A stretch of 14,456 nucleotides of DNA from Thermodesulfobacteriota bacterium (GTDB lineage Bacteria; Desulfobacterota; QYQD01): NCBI GenBank assembly GCA_030017815.1, contig JASEGX010000037.1, positions 1-14,456 on the forward strand. Direction: 5' to 3'. The position numbers and the translations under genes were made by a program. Below the pieces are notes generated by a model. It was given only the letters and a program-made list of their open reading frames with translations, ran no database searches and had not been told where the DNA came from. Shown piece by piece: positions 7,678-14,417 of this stretch; position 1 is the first letter of the stretch, and each line of letters starts with the position of its first letter.

Positions 7678-8139
7678 CTATTCGGACTCCTCCCGGCCCA
7701 AGGGGGCAAAAATAATCTCTATCTCACCCACGAGTTGCTGCTTCGGTGGTTCTTCTTGTCCAGGTCCCGGTATCTCCGCCAGTTTTGGGTGTACTACCTT
7801 GACCTTGGTATACAAGCCCCGCTTCCCCGGCGCCCCCTTATCTATGAGAAAACCCTTGCGCCGCGCCAGGTTCCCTACAATGGTCTTAATGTCAAAAATA
7901 GCCGGTTTTTCTTTTACCTTATACTCTTTCTGCTCTGTCTCGAAGATAAAGGGGAGCTTGATCCTCACTTTTTCAATTCCCATAACCGCCGGGCCTTTTC
8001 CCAGTTCAGTGGACTCGCGGCCGGCCACCTCGCTTATGTAATCGATGGCACTCTGGACGTCATGGTGGATAGATAATATCGTCTCCGTCAAAAAAATATC
8101 TCTGGTTTTTGTGGTTTGTTTCGTATCTTTGTCCGGCAT
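7678..8139 (-). CDS. Hypothetical protein, possible third relative of the two paralogues upstream
   Basis: A 153-residue protein from the ATG at 8139. A GTG at 8151 would add four residues, and neither start has a clear ribosome site. One N-terminal helix (LTETILSIHHDVQSAIDYISE, about 17-37) is followed by beta strands (IEKVRIKLPFIFE, 55-67; YTKVKVVHP, 110-118) and a proline/glutamine linker (123-135). The closing strand LVGEIEIIFAPLG (136-148) resembles the VEIxFKT ending of the two preceding proteins. The N-terminal GFxEFT motif of those proteins is missing, so the relation is weaker. There is no signal peptide or membrane segment. The helix-then-strands plan reminds me of the DUF2589 family (function unknown). 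That is a memory-based comparison and needs a profile search. Confidence 0.72.
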   Translation of the reverse strand: MPDKDTKQTTKTRDIFLTETILSIHHDVQSAIDYISEVAGRESTELGKGPAVMGIEKVRIKLPFIFETEQKEYKVKEKPAIFDIKTIVGNLARRKGFLIDKGAPGKRGLYTKVKVVHPKLAEIPGPGQEEPPKQQLVGEIEIIFAPLGREESE

Positions 8140-8174
8140 AGTATTAAACACCGCAGAAGCTGTCAGCGATCAGC

Positions 8175-8882
8175 TTAAATACTTATAGTTTTGAATGTAA
8201 TCTCGACCTCTCCAATAACATCGATCTTGAGAGTTAAGAATTCCGGGGTACGATTACTTACCGGCTTGACTGTCAGTCTGGGCAGGGATGGCTTAGATAT
8301 AAAGGTCGCAGGCAGTTTAGATTCGGTTTCCTCTCCCTTTTCTATAACGTTAGTCAGATAAAACGAAAGTTTTGTATTGATCTTTCCATGATCAACCATA
8401 ACCCTGGGTACGCCCTTCTGAAACATGAGGAGAAGGGTGTCCCTATAGCTGGCGGCCAGCATTGATTGGATACTCTCTTTAATATGTGCATACCCAACTT
8501 TACTTATTTTAAGATTTCCGGTTTCGCGATCCTTTTCTATGTCTTTCCCGGTTATACGGTAGCCGGTAAGGATGAATACAGGCGGGTCTTCGGCCTGCTT
8601 CTCATCCGGCAGGGTGTAAGGGGATCCCGGGTCTATGGAGCTTTCGGTCTCCTTGCCCTCCTTCGATGGAAACAAGCGAATAATCTCGGCTCTCAGTATA
8701 TCTTCGGTAATACAGAGCCTGGCAAAATCTGCCGGTTCCAGGGCTGCGATTTGTTCCATGTCCCTGACCTCTTTCTCCTGTTGAACCAGAGAACGAACCA
8801 CAGCCTGGAAAGTTTCAGCGATGAGCTGGCCGGTAAACTCGGCAAAGCCCACTTCCGCCGGTTTAGTGATGGGGCTTGGCAT
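8175..8882 (-). CDS. Conserved hypothetical protein, paralogue of the product of 8893-9669
   Basis: A 235-residue protein, predicted cytoplasmic. Three blocks align with the upstream protein: GFAEFTGQLIAETFQAVV (12-29; 11 of 18 identical), GVPRVMVDHGKINTKLSF (157-174) and IGEVEITFKT (223-232; 7 of 10 identical). Between the first two lie two helices and a charged loop (about 72-100), then a strand VFILTGYRI (102-110). After the second block comes a proline-containing strand region, LPATFISKPSLPRLTVKP (190-207). The layout is helical N-terminus, variable middle, beta-rich C-terminus. The ATG has AAGGG seven bases upstream and lies 10 bases after the preceding stop, so translation is probably coupled. 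Function is unknown. A structural or self-assembling role is inference from the paralogy and the beta-rich ends. Confidence 0.82.
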   Translation of the reverse strand: MPSPITKPAEVGFAEFTGQLIAETFQAVVRSLVQQEKEVRDMEQIAALEPADFARLCITEDILRAEIIRLFPSKEGKETESSIDPGSPYTLPDEKQAEDPPVFILTGYRITGKDIEKDRETGNLKISKVGYAHIKESIQSMLAASYRDTLLLMFQKGVPRVMVDHGKINTKLSFYLTNVIEKGEETESKLPATFISKPSLPRLTVKPVSNRTPEFLTLKIDVIGEVEITFKTISI

Positions 8883-8892
8883 CGGGATACCC

Positions 8893-9669
8893 TTACGCCG
8901 TCAGAGGCTGATAATCGGTTTTGAAATTAATCTCCACCCGGCCGTATATCTGTACCCGGCTGCCGGATATATCGCGGTTGGTCTCTTTAGACGTGCTTAT
9001 ATTGACGCTGTTGTACGACGTGGATGCCGAGGCCTTGGCCCACAGACTGACAAGAGATCCGGTCTTGGCCTTGGCGCGGAAGCTGAAGGCATCGCGGTGG
9101 TATTTACTCGTTTGCTTTTGATAGAAGGTCGAGCCGTACGTGGTAAAGGTGAGCCGGGTTTCGATTACCCCGTTCTCGACTACCAGCCGGAGGATGCCCA
9201 TCTTGACCATTTCTTTGAGCATGGTATATTTGTCCGCAGAAATACGGCGGGCTACGGCGTCCAGAATTGACTGATACTTGCTCTTATCGATGTCGCCCTG
9301 GCTGATGGTAGGGTTGTTGGCCTCATCTCCTGCTACAGCCACAGCGCTGGTGATAGTGGTGGCTTCCTGTTCGGTAAGCGTGCCCCCCTCTTTCACCTTT
9401 GTCCCGGATTCCTCCTCGGCGGCCGGAAGGACTTTGGCCAGAAACTGCAGGATCATCTCCCCGCTTATATCATCTTTGGTGTCGTTGATGAATTGGGCGA
9501 TGGTTTTTGATACCTGGGTAACCAGCTCAATATACGCCTCTGTTTGACGTATATTGGCACTTACCAGGGCATCGAAGGTATCCGTAATCAGTTTAGCCGT
9601 AAACTCCGGAAATCCAATTTCATTGAGGCGGGCGGCCTCGGTTACTGCTGCACTCGTTCCGTTTGACAT
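8893..9669 (-). CDS. Conserved hypothetical protein, first gene of the operon
   Basis: A 258-residue protein, predicted cytoplasmic. GFPEFTAKLITDTFDALV (19-36) begins a helical N-terminus that runs to about 82. A low-complexity acidic, T/A-rich linker covers about 83-125. A helix (132-158) leads into GILRLVVENGVIETRLTF (158-175). The tail (193-251) is beta-rich, with alternating S/A/T strands (WAKASASTSYNSVNIST, 210-226), and ends in YGRVEINFKT. The serine-rich strands recall the C-terminal part of DUF2589 proteins, a tentative likeness from memory. The ribosome site GAGGAGG before the ATG is the strongest in the operon, suggesting high expression. It is the first gene after the putative promoter at 9866-9894. 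It may be a structural component of whatever the operon builds; no enzymatic motif is visible. Confidence 0.84.
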   Translation of the reverse strand: MSNGTSAAVTEAARLNEIGFPEFTAKLITDTFDALVSANIRQTEAYIELVTQVSKTIAQFINDTKDDISGEMILQFLAKVLPAAEEESGTKVKEGGTLTEQEATTITSAVAVAGDEANNPTISQGDIDKSKYQSILDAVARRISADKYTMLKEMVKMGILRLVVENGVIETRLTFTTYGSTFYQKQTSKYHRDAFSFRAKAKTGSLVSLWAKASASTSYNSVNISTSKETNRDISGSRVQIYGRVEINFKTDYQPLTA

Positions 9670-9865
9670 TTTTACCTCCTCGGGCCTAAGCCCTTTTTAT
9701 GTTTTTTAATCCGTTTCCGCACAGGAAGCGTTTCTTTTCTGAGAAAAATAACAGTCCAAGCTTAATACTAGGCGATAGGCTATAGAGAGATCTTGTTTTT
9801 CAGGCGTGTTCAGGATTCCGTCCATGGAATATCCTCATTTTTGGCAGGAGAAATAGGTTTAATGT

Positions 9866-9894
9866 AGACTATGAATTTGCATTCAGTTTGTCAA
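9866..9894 (-). promoter_or_regulatory. Putative sigma-70 promoter of the minus-strand operon
   Basis: Read on the minus strand, a perfect TTGACA (9889-9894) is followed after 17 bases by TAGTCT (9866-9871), which matches three of six consensus positions. The surroundings are AT-rich on the upstream side. Transcription would start near 9860, leaving a leader of about 190 nt before the ATG at 9669. A small hairpin can form in that leader from arms at 9812-9819 and 9826-9835. No better promoter is seen between here and the gene. Confidence 0.45.
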
Positions 9895-9952
9895 GAAAAA
9901 ATAAGTGTTATTTTTTACACAAGCGCCAGTTCAATAATGAAGTGCAACACTT

Positions 9953-10021
9953 GGGAAAGCAGGAATCCAGTATTTTTAGATAGTTTAACGTCCTCTGGAT
10001 TACCGTTTACACGGGAATGAC
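9953..10021. repeat. Diverged palindromic intergenic repeat (GTCATTCCCG family)
   Basis: The right arm (9995-10021), read on the minus strand, matches 24 of 27 bases of the copy at 14300-14326. The left arm (9953-9970) contains the matching GGAATCCAG end. The arms are separated by a 24-base AT-rich spacer. It looks like an older, decayed copy of the element at 14300-14367. Confidence 0.7.
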
Positions 10022-10042
10022 GACTTTTTACGAATTCATCAT
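10022..10042 (-). repeat. Solo copy of the TCGTAAAAAGTC repeat end
   Basis: On the minus strand this 21-bp stretch ends in TCGTAAAAAGTC and resembles the terminal repeats of the element at 10489-10645 (18 of 21 against its left end). It abuts the GTCATTCCCG repeat directly. No partner end is seen nearby, so it may be a remnant. Confidence 0.65.
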
Positions 10043-10116
10043 AATTGATTTCATTAGAACGCCGATAGGATGTAAACTGTAATGGACGAGGGCGGATGAT
10101 TGTTATGCAATTTCTG

Positions 10117-10146
10117 TTGACAAGCACGAATCAAGTCTGCGATTAT
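10117..10146 (+). promoter_or_regulatory. Putative promoter of the GYD-domain gene
   Basis: A perfect TTGACA (10117-10122) is followed after 18 bases by GATTAT (10141-10146), four of six consensus matches. The overlapping TATATT (10144-10149) is a better box but at a 21-base spacing. The gene's strong ribosome site (GGAGGT, 10181-10186) and ATG lie just downstream, so the leader would be about 40 nt. Confidence 0.45.
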
Positions 10147-10191
10147 ATTGTCACAACGAGATCATAAAAACATTTTCGACGGAGGTTTGCT

Positions 10192-10479
10192 ATGGGCATT
10201 TATGTGATGTTAACTACCTTGACGGATGACGGTAGAAAGACCATCAAGAAGAATCCGGAACGGATTAAAGAAGTGAATAAAGAAGTAGAGGCCATGGGGG
10301 TAAAGATATTAAACCAATATGCCGTGCTTGGCCCCTATGACTTTGTCAATATTATTGAGGCGCCAGATAATAAAGCCATTACTAAAATTTCCGTAGAGCT
10401 TGGTGCCCGTGGTACTATGCAGGGCATGACCCTGGCGGCAATGCCGATCGATGAGTTTATCGAGTCACTGAAGGGTTAA
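10192..10479 (+). CDS. GYD-domain protein
   Basis: A 95-residue cytoplasmic protein of the GYD family, a small ferredoxin-like alpha/beta barrel-forming fold of unknown molecular role. The signature GPYDFVNIIEAPDN (47-60) is present. Around it are MLTTLTDDGRKTIKKNPERI at the N-terminus, the strand GVKILNQYAVLG and the helix AITKISVELGARG; the tail IDEFIESLKG ends the domain. The length is normal for the family. The start is fixed by GGAGGT six bases upstream. It is a single-gene unit with its own promoter. Downstream it converges on trmFO, with a repeat element between them. The family assignment is confident; I cannot say which ligand or process it serves. Confidence 0.93.
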   Translation: MGIYVMLTTLTDDGRKTIKKNPERIKEVNKEVEAMGVKILNQYAVLGPYDFVNIIEAPDNKAITKISVELGARGTMQGMTLAAMPIDEFIESLKG

Positions 10480-10488
10480 AGGCTAAGG

Positions 10489-10645
10489 TTGATGAGCTCG
10501 TAAAAAGTCAAAGCATGGACGGCACAGTAAAAAGCTCCAGTTGCAAGGCGCGCAAATCCTGAGGAATGAGGCGTACTTATAGCTACGCCGCAGTGACGAA
10601 GGATGCCGCGCAACGCAGCAAATGGACTTTTTACGAAGCCGTCAA
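10489..10645. mobile_element. 157-bp MITE-like element with terminal inverted repeats
   Basis: The 21-bp ends (10489-10509 and 10625-10645) are inverted copies of each other, 17 of 21 identical, sharing TCGTAAAAAGTC. The inside is also an imperfect palindrome: GGCGTA (about 10571-10576) pairs with TACGCC across a short loop, and the flanking AGGAT/ATCCT and GCGCG tracts pair outward. As RNA it would fold into one long hairpin. It has no coding capacity. It fills the gap between the convergent GYD and trmFO genes, where it may also end transcription from both sides. I remember similar elements in deltaproteobacterial genomes. Confidence 0.75.
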
Positions 10646-10680
10646 GGTTCGGCTTCAACGGTTTGGCAGTAGAGGCACGT

Positions 10681-12012
10681 CTATACATCGTGGACGAGCA
10701 CGCCTTTTTCTTTTATCCATATCTCTAGCGCCGCCAGTGCCCCTTCGGCATAGAGCTGCCCGCGCTTTTTTCTGGGCATCTTTTTTGAGAGAGCGGGGAA
10801 CAGACCGAAGTTGACATTCATGGGCTGGAATGATTCGGGTTTGCTTTCCGTTATGTGGTTTATCAGCGCCCCGTGGGCTGTAGCATCCGGCAGCGCAATC
10901 ATTTCCTTACCACCGGCCAGGAGGGCAGCGTTTATCCCGGCTATCAATCCCATGGCGGTAGATTCCACATAGCCTTCCACCCCGGATATCTGACCGGCCA
11001 GAAAGATATTTTTATTTTTTTGTAATTGGAGGGTCTTGGTAATAACCACAGGCGCCTTGACAAAGGTGTTGCGGTGGATGCTGCCCAGACGGGCAAACTC
11101 TGCCTTTTCTAAGCCGGGTATCATACGAAAGATGCGTTCCTGTTCCGGCCATTTGAGTTTGGTCTGGAACCCAACCATGTTGTAAAGCGTCCCGGCCACA
11201 TTTTCCTGTCTTAACTGCACCACGGCGTAGGCCTCTTTTCCTGCACGCGGGTCTTTTAATCCCACCGGTTTCATGGGACCGAAACGGAGGGTTTCATCCC
11301 CCCGTTCGGCCATGACCTCGATAGGCAGGCAACCTTCAAAATAGACCGGCTTTTCAAACGGCTTCAGAGGCACTTTCTCGGCCTCCTTTAATGCCCGGAT
11401 AAAATCCTTGTATTGTTTCTCATCCATAGGGCAATTCAGATAATCTCCCTCGCCCTCTGCATAACGTGAGGCCTTGAAGACTTTATTAAAGTCAATAGAT
11501 TCTTTGAAGATAATGGGGGCAATGGCATCGTAGAAATACAGGTAATGTTCGCCGATCAATTCTCCCAGTCTTTTAGATAGCCCCTCCGTGGTCAAAGGGC
11601 CGGTAGCAATGATGGTTATGCCCTCTTCCGGAATTTCTATGACCTCTTCGCGCGCTATGGTTATCAAGGGATGGGCAGCTATTTTTTTTGTTATGTAAGA
11701 AGAGAATTGTTCCCGGTCAACGGCCAGCGCTTTTCCAGCCGGGACTTTGGTATTATCTGCGGCCTCCATAATGAGAGAACCCAAGCGGCGCATCTCTTCC
11801 TTGAGCAGGCCCACGGCAGAATCCAGGGCATCGGACCGGAGTGAGTTGCTGCAAACCAGTTCAGCCAGATTTTGAGATTGGTGGGCGGGCGAGAATTTAA
11901 CCGGTTTCATCTCATGCAGAACGACCCGGACGCCTCTTTTAGCAATCTGATAGGCGGCTTCGCTTCCGGCCAGTCCACCACCGATGACGATTACGGCTTT
12001 GAGATCAGGCAT
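10681..12012 (-). CDS. trmFO: Methylenetetrahydrofolate--tRNA-(uracil-54-C5)-methyltransferase TrmFO
   Basis: A 443-residue FAD and folate-dependent enzyme that makes ribothymidine at position 54 of the tRNA T-loop, using 5,10-methylenetetrahydrofolate and NAD(P)H in the cytoplasm. The FAD motif is IVIGGGLAGSEAA (8-20). HEMKP (33-37) and the block SPAHQSQNLAELVCSNSLRS (41-60) are diagnostic and contain C54, matching the Bacillus subtilis C53 position. YFEGCLPIEVMAERG (224-238) contains C228, matching the catalytic C226. FLAGQISGVEGYVESTA near 338-354 is the second FAD-contact region. Length is normal for the family. The ATG at 12012 lacks a good ribosome site. A promoter with TTGACG and TATTTT lies upstream, with a hairpin repeat in the leader. 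Confidence 0.97.
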   Translation of the reverse strand: MPDLKAVIVIGGGLAGSEAAYQIAKRGVRVVLHEMKPVKFSPAHQSQNLAELVCSNSLRSDALDSAVGLLKEEMRRLGSLIMEAADNTKVPAGKALAVDREQFSSYITKKIAAHPLITIAREEVIEIPEEGITIIATGPLTTEGLSKRLGELIGEHYLYFYDAIAPIIFKESIDFNKVFKASRYAEGEGDYLNCPMDEKQYKDFIRALKEAEKVPLKPFEKPVYFEGCLPIEVMAERGDETLRFGPMKPVGLKDPRAGKEAYAVVQLRQENVAGTLYNMVGFQTKLKWPEQERIFRMIPGLEKAEFARLGSIHRNTFVKAPVVITKTLQLQKNKNIFLAGQISGVEGYVESTAMGLIAGINAALLAGGKEMIALPDATAHGALINHITESKPESFQPMNVNFGLFPALSKKMPRKKRGQLYAEGALAALEIWIKEKGVLVHDV

Positions 12013-12076
12013 AGCTTAACAAATAGGCTCTTCAAACATATGTGTTGAGATTCCCTCTTTGTAAAATCCCCTTTCA

Positions 12077-12097
12077 TCCCCCTTTGCTAAAGGGGGA
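12077..12097. repeat. Short hairpin repeat in the trmFO leader
   Basis: TCCCCCTTT (12077-12085) and AAAGGGGGA (12089-12097) form a perfect nine-pair stem with loop GCT. The flanks (AAATCCCCTTTCA before, ATTTATC after) match a repeat I remember from many deltaproteobacterial genomes. No T-run follows on the minus strand, so it is not a classic terminator. It lies between the putative trmFO promoter and the start codon. Confidence 0.65.
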
Positions 12098-12133
12098 ATT
12101 TATCTACGCAATTTCCATAAGCACGAATAAATG

Positions 12134-12162
12134 AAAATACCAACCGATACGGGTGTCGTCAA
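12134..12162 (-). promoter_or_regulatory. Putative trmFO promoter
   Basis: On the minus strand TTGACG (12157-12162) is followed after 17 bases by TATTTT (12134-12139). The first box sits directly after the stop codon of the kinase-like gene. The leader to the trmFO ATG would be about 115 nt and include the hairpin at 12077-12097. The match is good but not proven. Confidence 0.4.
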
Positions 12163-12163
12163 C

Positions 12164-12748
12164 CTAAAACAAAATTACGTAGGACAGGCCGATAGCCAGC
12201 GGCACCGTCAGGTTGTCATCCACAGGGGAAGGAAAAAGCTCGGCCAGAGTTCCCGCCAAGGCGGGCAGAAGATGTTTTAAGGGCTCACGGCCGAAATATA
12301 CGGCCAGAATTATCCATGCTGAAATTAAGAAGGCCGCACTCCCCTCTATAGTCTTGTTCCCTATTTTGTGTCTCCCTAAGCGCTGACCGGCTAAAGCAGC
12401 CACGGTATCGGATAAGGTTTGTACTGCCAGCGCCGCAATAGCGATCTGTTTTGGAAAAAGGATGATAGTCAGGCCGGAACCAATGAGATAGTAAAGACTG
12501 GCCGCAGGTCTGCTATATTCCCTGTCGCGTAATAGATTTTGGGCGACCCGCAGGTATATCCTTTCCAGCCATTTTATTCTGAGCCTGGCCACGTCAATGA
12601 TTATGAAGGCGGCTGCCATCGGGAAAAAGAGGCGCAAAAAAACATTTTCTGGCAGATACATATAGGCCAATGGGATGCACAGGCCGCAAAGATGAAAAGT
12701 CTTCCTCCAGTATTCGACCGTTGCTATCGGAGATTGCACGTTGTGCAT
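12164..12748 (-). CDS. Dolichol/phytol kinase-like (CTP-transferase fold) integral membrane protein
   Basis: A 194-residue polytopic membrane protein of the SEC59/VTE5/CdsA-like group, whose members phosphorylate isoprenoid alcohols or diacylglycerol with CTP or make CDP-diacylglycerol. YWRKTFHLCG (13-22) is the typical RK-x2-H opening. DTVAALAGQRLGRHKIGNKT and EGSAAFLISA (about 113-142) are the conserved loop and helix that hold the nucleotide. PVDDNLTVPL near 175-184 is the C-terminal conserved block. About five to six hydrophobic segments are present. There is no obvious ribosome site before the ATG at 12748, so the start is less certain. The substrate is undecided: it could be a lipid alcohol salvaged for quinone or carrier synthesis. 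A separate promoter for trmFO suggests the two genes need not be co-transcribed. Confidence 0.85.
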   Translation of the reverse strand: MHNVQSPIATVEYWRKTFHLCGLCIPLAYMYLPENVFLRLFFPMAAAFIIIDVARLRIKWLERIYLRVAQNLLRDREYSRPAASLYYLIGSGLTIILFPKQIAIAALAVQTLSDTVAALAGQRLGRHKIGNKTIEGSAAFLISAWIILAVYFGREPLKHLLPALAGTLAELFPSPVDDNLTVPLAIGLSYVILF

Positions 12749-12785
12749 GATTAAAGGGTTATCTTTTGGTAATTACTCGGGTTGT

Positions 12786-12870
12786 CAGGTTCACGGTTCA
12801 CGGTTGGCTTATCTTCATACTGGTCTGTGTTCATCGTTTTCTAACCTTGAACCGTAGAACTGTGAACCTG
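12786..12870. repeat. 85-bp imperfect palindrome (CAGGTTCAC ends)
   Basis: CAGGTTCAC at 12786-12794 is mirrored by GTGAACCTG at 12862-12870. Further inside, ACGGTT and GGTTC tracts on the left pair with AACCGT and GAAC tracts on the right. The centre is about 40 bases with no symmetry. It lies between the divergent kinase-like and histidine kinase genes and looks like another dispersed repeat family rather than an operator. Confidence 0.65.
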
Positions 12871-13027
12871 GGTAGTTACATCTTTTTAATCTTTTTATTC
12901 ACCGTATCAAGGGTCATAATAAGAGAAAAAATGCACATTGTCCAAATATTCTTATGACTTCAATTAATAAGGTCGATGAATAATTATATACAATCTCGTT
13001 AAAAGGAACTGAGAAAGACCCAAGGAC

Positions 13028-14254
13028 ATGTTGAACGGATCGCTTGCCGAAACAAGAAAAAGACCCTGGATTAATAATAAAAAGTTCATAGATGATTTTT
13101 ATGCGCCAGAGGTCAATCCAGAAATTGAAGTTAATAATTTTAGACCGGCATCTGCTCTGGGGGCTAATACATACGAGGTCTTATTTACACAAATCCCCGA
13201 TCAGGTCGTCGTGTTAGATCGCAAAGGCAATATCGTCGAAGCCAGTCCTTCTGTGTGCACGGAGCTTGGTTACGCACAGGAGGAGATACTAAATATGCGG
13301 TATAATGATATTGCTGCTTCAGCGGGAACAAAAACATCTTTCCGCCTTTTTACAAAGAATATAAATGACCGGACGGTTACCTTTAAAACAGCTTATGTCT
13401 GTAAAAATGGCGAGACAAAACCTGTAGAGGTAAGTTGCCGTGCCATATACTGCCATTCAAAGAAATTCTTCCTGACAGTTGCCAGGGGCATTACAGAACA
13501 ACAGAAAAGAGAGAGCGGGTTTGAAAAAGCCTATGCAGAAATGCAAACTCTGGAGCAGATGAGGAGTCAATACCTAGCCGGCATCGTCCATGATTTGAAG
13601 ACACCCTTGACGGCGGTCAAAGGCTTTGTCGATATGATATTGAGTGGGAAAGCAGGTCCGCTTACGGCCAAGCAGGACAAATTCCTGCGGAGTTGTACCA
13701 TGGCCATTAGTCGTGAGGCTGAGCTGGTAGAATGCCTTGAGAATTATTCCCGGGCCAAGGCTGGAAAGCCGGTTATAAATAAAGAAGCGGTAGATATTAG
13801 CAATGTTTTAAGGAAGAGCCTGGCCTGGCTGGAACCCCTCGCCGAACTCAAGAATATAATTATGGAAACAGAGATAGAAGACGGCCCCATGATTATACAA
13901 GGCGACGCACATCAGTTGAGCAGGGTGTTTAATAACCTTTTTTCCAATGCCGTGAAGTACAACCAGCCTGGAGGCAGCGTTAAAATTGAGGCCAGGGCCT
14001 ATGGCCTGGAAAAGGTGTGTATTTCAGTTAAAGATACGGGTATTGGTATTCCGTCTGAAGAACAGGGAAAGGTCTTTGAGCGATATTACCGGGCCAAATC
14101 TTCGCATTCAACGAAGGCCCCGGGTATGGGAATCGGGCTCGCGGTAGTCAGGGAAATCATCCAGCTCCACGGCGGTGAAATTTTTGTAGATAGTGAACCA
14201 GGTCGTGGATCCATCTTTTATACTATTTTCAAGCTCCTGCCACCCCCACAATAG
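13028..14254 (+). CDS. Soluble PAS-domain sensor histidine kinase
   Basis: A 408-residue cytoplasmic two-component kinase. A 45-residue leader precedes a PAS domain (about 46-160; VVLDRKGNIVEASPS and LGYAQEEILNM are typical). The dimerisation/phosphoacceptor domain has AGIVHDLKTPLTAVKGF (184-200), with H188 phosphorylated. The ATPase domain has N-box FNNLFSNAVKYN (301-312), G1 DTGIGIP (336-342), F-box VFERYYR (349-355) and G2 GMGIGLAVVREI (366-377). There is no membrane segment, so it should sense a cytoplasmic signal or a ligand in PAS. No response regulator lies in the window, although one could follow beyond the edge. The ATG at 13028 has AAGGA too close for a good ribosome site, so the start may differ by some codons. 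Co-transcribed partners are not visible. Confidence 0.95.
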   Translation: MLNGSLAETRKRPWINNKKFIDDFYAPEVNPEIEVNNFRPASALGANTYEVLFTQIPDQVVVLDRKGNIVEASPSVCTELGYAQEEILNMRYNDIAASAGTKTSFRLFTKNINDRTVTFKTAYVCKNGETKPVEVSCRAIYCHSKKFFLTVARGITEQQKRESGFEKAYAEMQTLEQMRSQYLAGIVHDLKTPLTAVKGFVDMILSGKAGPLTAKQDKFLRSCTMAISREAELVECLENYSRAKAGKPVINKEAVDISNVLRKSLAWLEPLAELKNIIMETEIEDGPMIIQGDAHQLSRVFNNLFSNAVKYNQPGGSVKIEARAYGLEKVCISVKDTGIGIPSEEQGKVFERYYRAKSSHSTKAPGMGIGLAVVREIIQLHGGEIFVDSEPGRGSIFYTIFKLLPPPQ

Positions 14255-14299
14255 CTATTGAAAGTTGCATAAACAATGTCCGCATTAGAGTTTTCTTCT

Positions 14300-14367
14300 G
14301 TCATTCCCGTGAAAGCGGGAATCCAGTAAAATCGCTGGTTCTGGATGCCTGCCTTCGCAGGCATGAC
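14300..14367. repeat. Double-hairpin palindromic repeat (GTCATTCCCG family)
   Basis: The two 27-bp halves (14300-14326 and 14341-14367) are inverted copies of each other, 21 of 27 identical. Each half is also a small hairpin by itself (TCCCG/CGGGA and GCCTGC/GCAGGC), so the element can form one long stem or two short ones. It begins 45 bases after the histidine kinase stop and may block or end transcription. A diverged copy is at 9953-10021. Confidence 0.75.
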
Positions 14368-14388
14368 AAAATAAATAGGACATTATTT

Positions 14389-14409
14389 TTGATGGTCTCG
14401 TAAAAAGTC
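14389..14409 (+). repeat. Solo copy of the TCGTAAAAAGTC repeat end
   Basis: It matches the left terminal repeat of the element at 10489-10645 at 19 of 21 positions. It sits 21 bases after the GTCATTCCCG repeat. The next unit at 14418 follows at once, so any matching right end would lie outside the window or be lost. Confidence 0.7.
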
Positions 14410-14417
14410 CGAAAACT

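Larger units (their letters stand above)
9670..10191. other. 522-bp gene-free region between divergent transcription units
   Basis: No credible gene is seen here. From left to right it holds the leader and promoter of the minus-strand operon (to 9894), an AT-rich stretch, a diverged palindromic repeat (9953-10021), a repeat end of the TCGTAAAAAGTC type in reverse orientation (10022-10042), and the promoter of the GYD gene (10117-10146). The open frame on the minus strand at 9915-10127 runs through the repeats and has no coding character. Confidence 0.7.

Noticed and set aside
8466..9270. Open frames on the plus strand opposite the paralogue genes
   Set aside because: They are antisense to two well-supported genes with good ribosome sites, and their translations show no domain or plausible composition.
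5684..9669. Prophage or phage-tail-like particle
   Set aside because: The lysin-like gene is suggestive, but no capsid, portal, terminase, sheath, baseplate, holin or integrase is visible.
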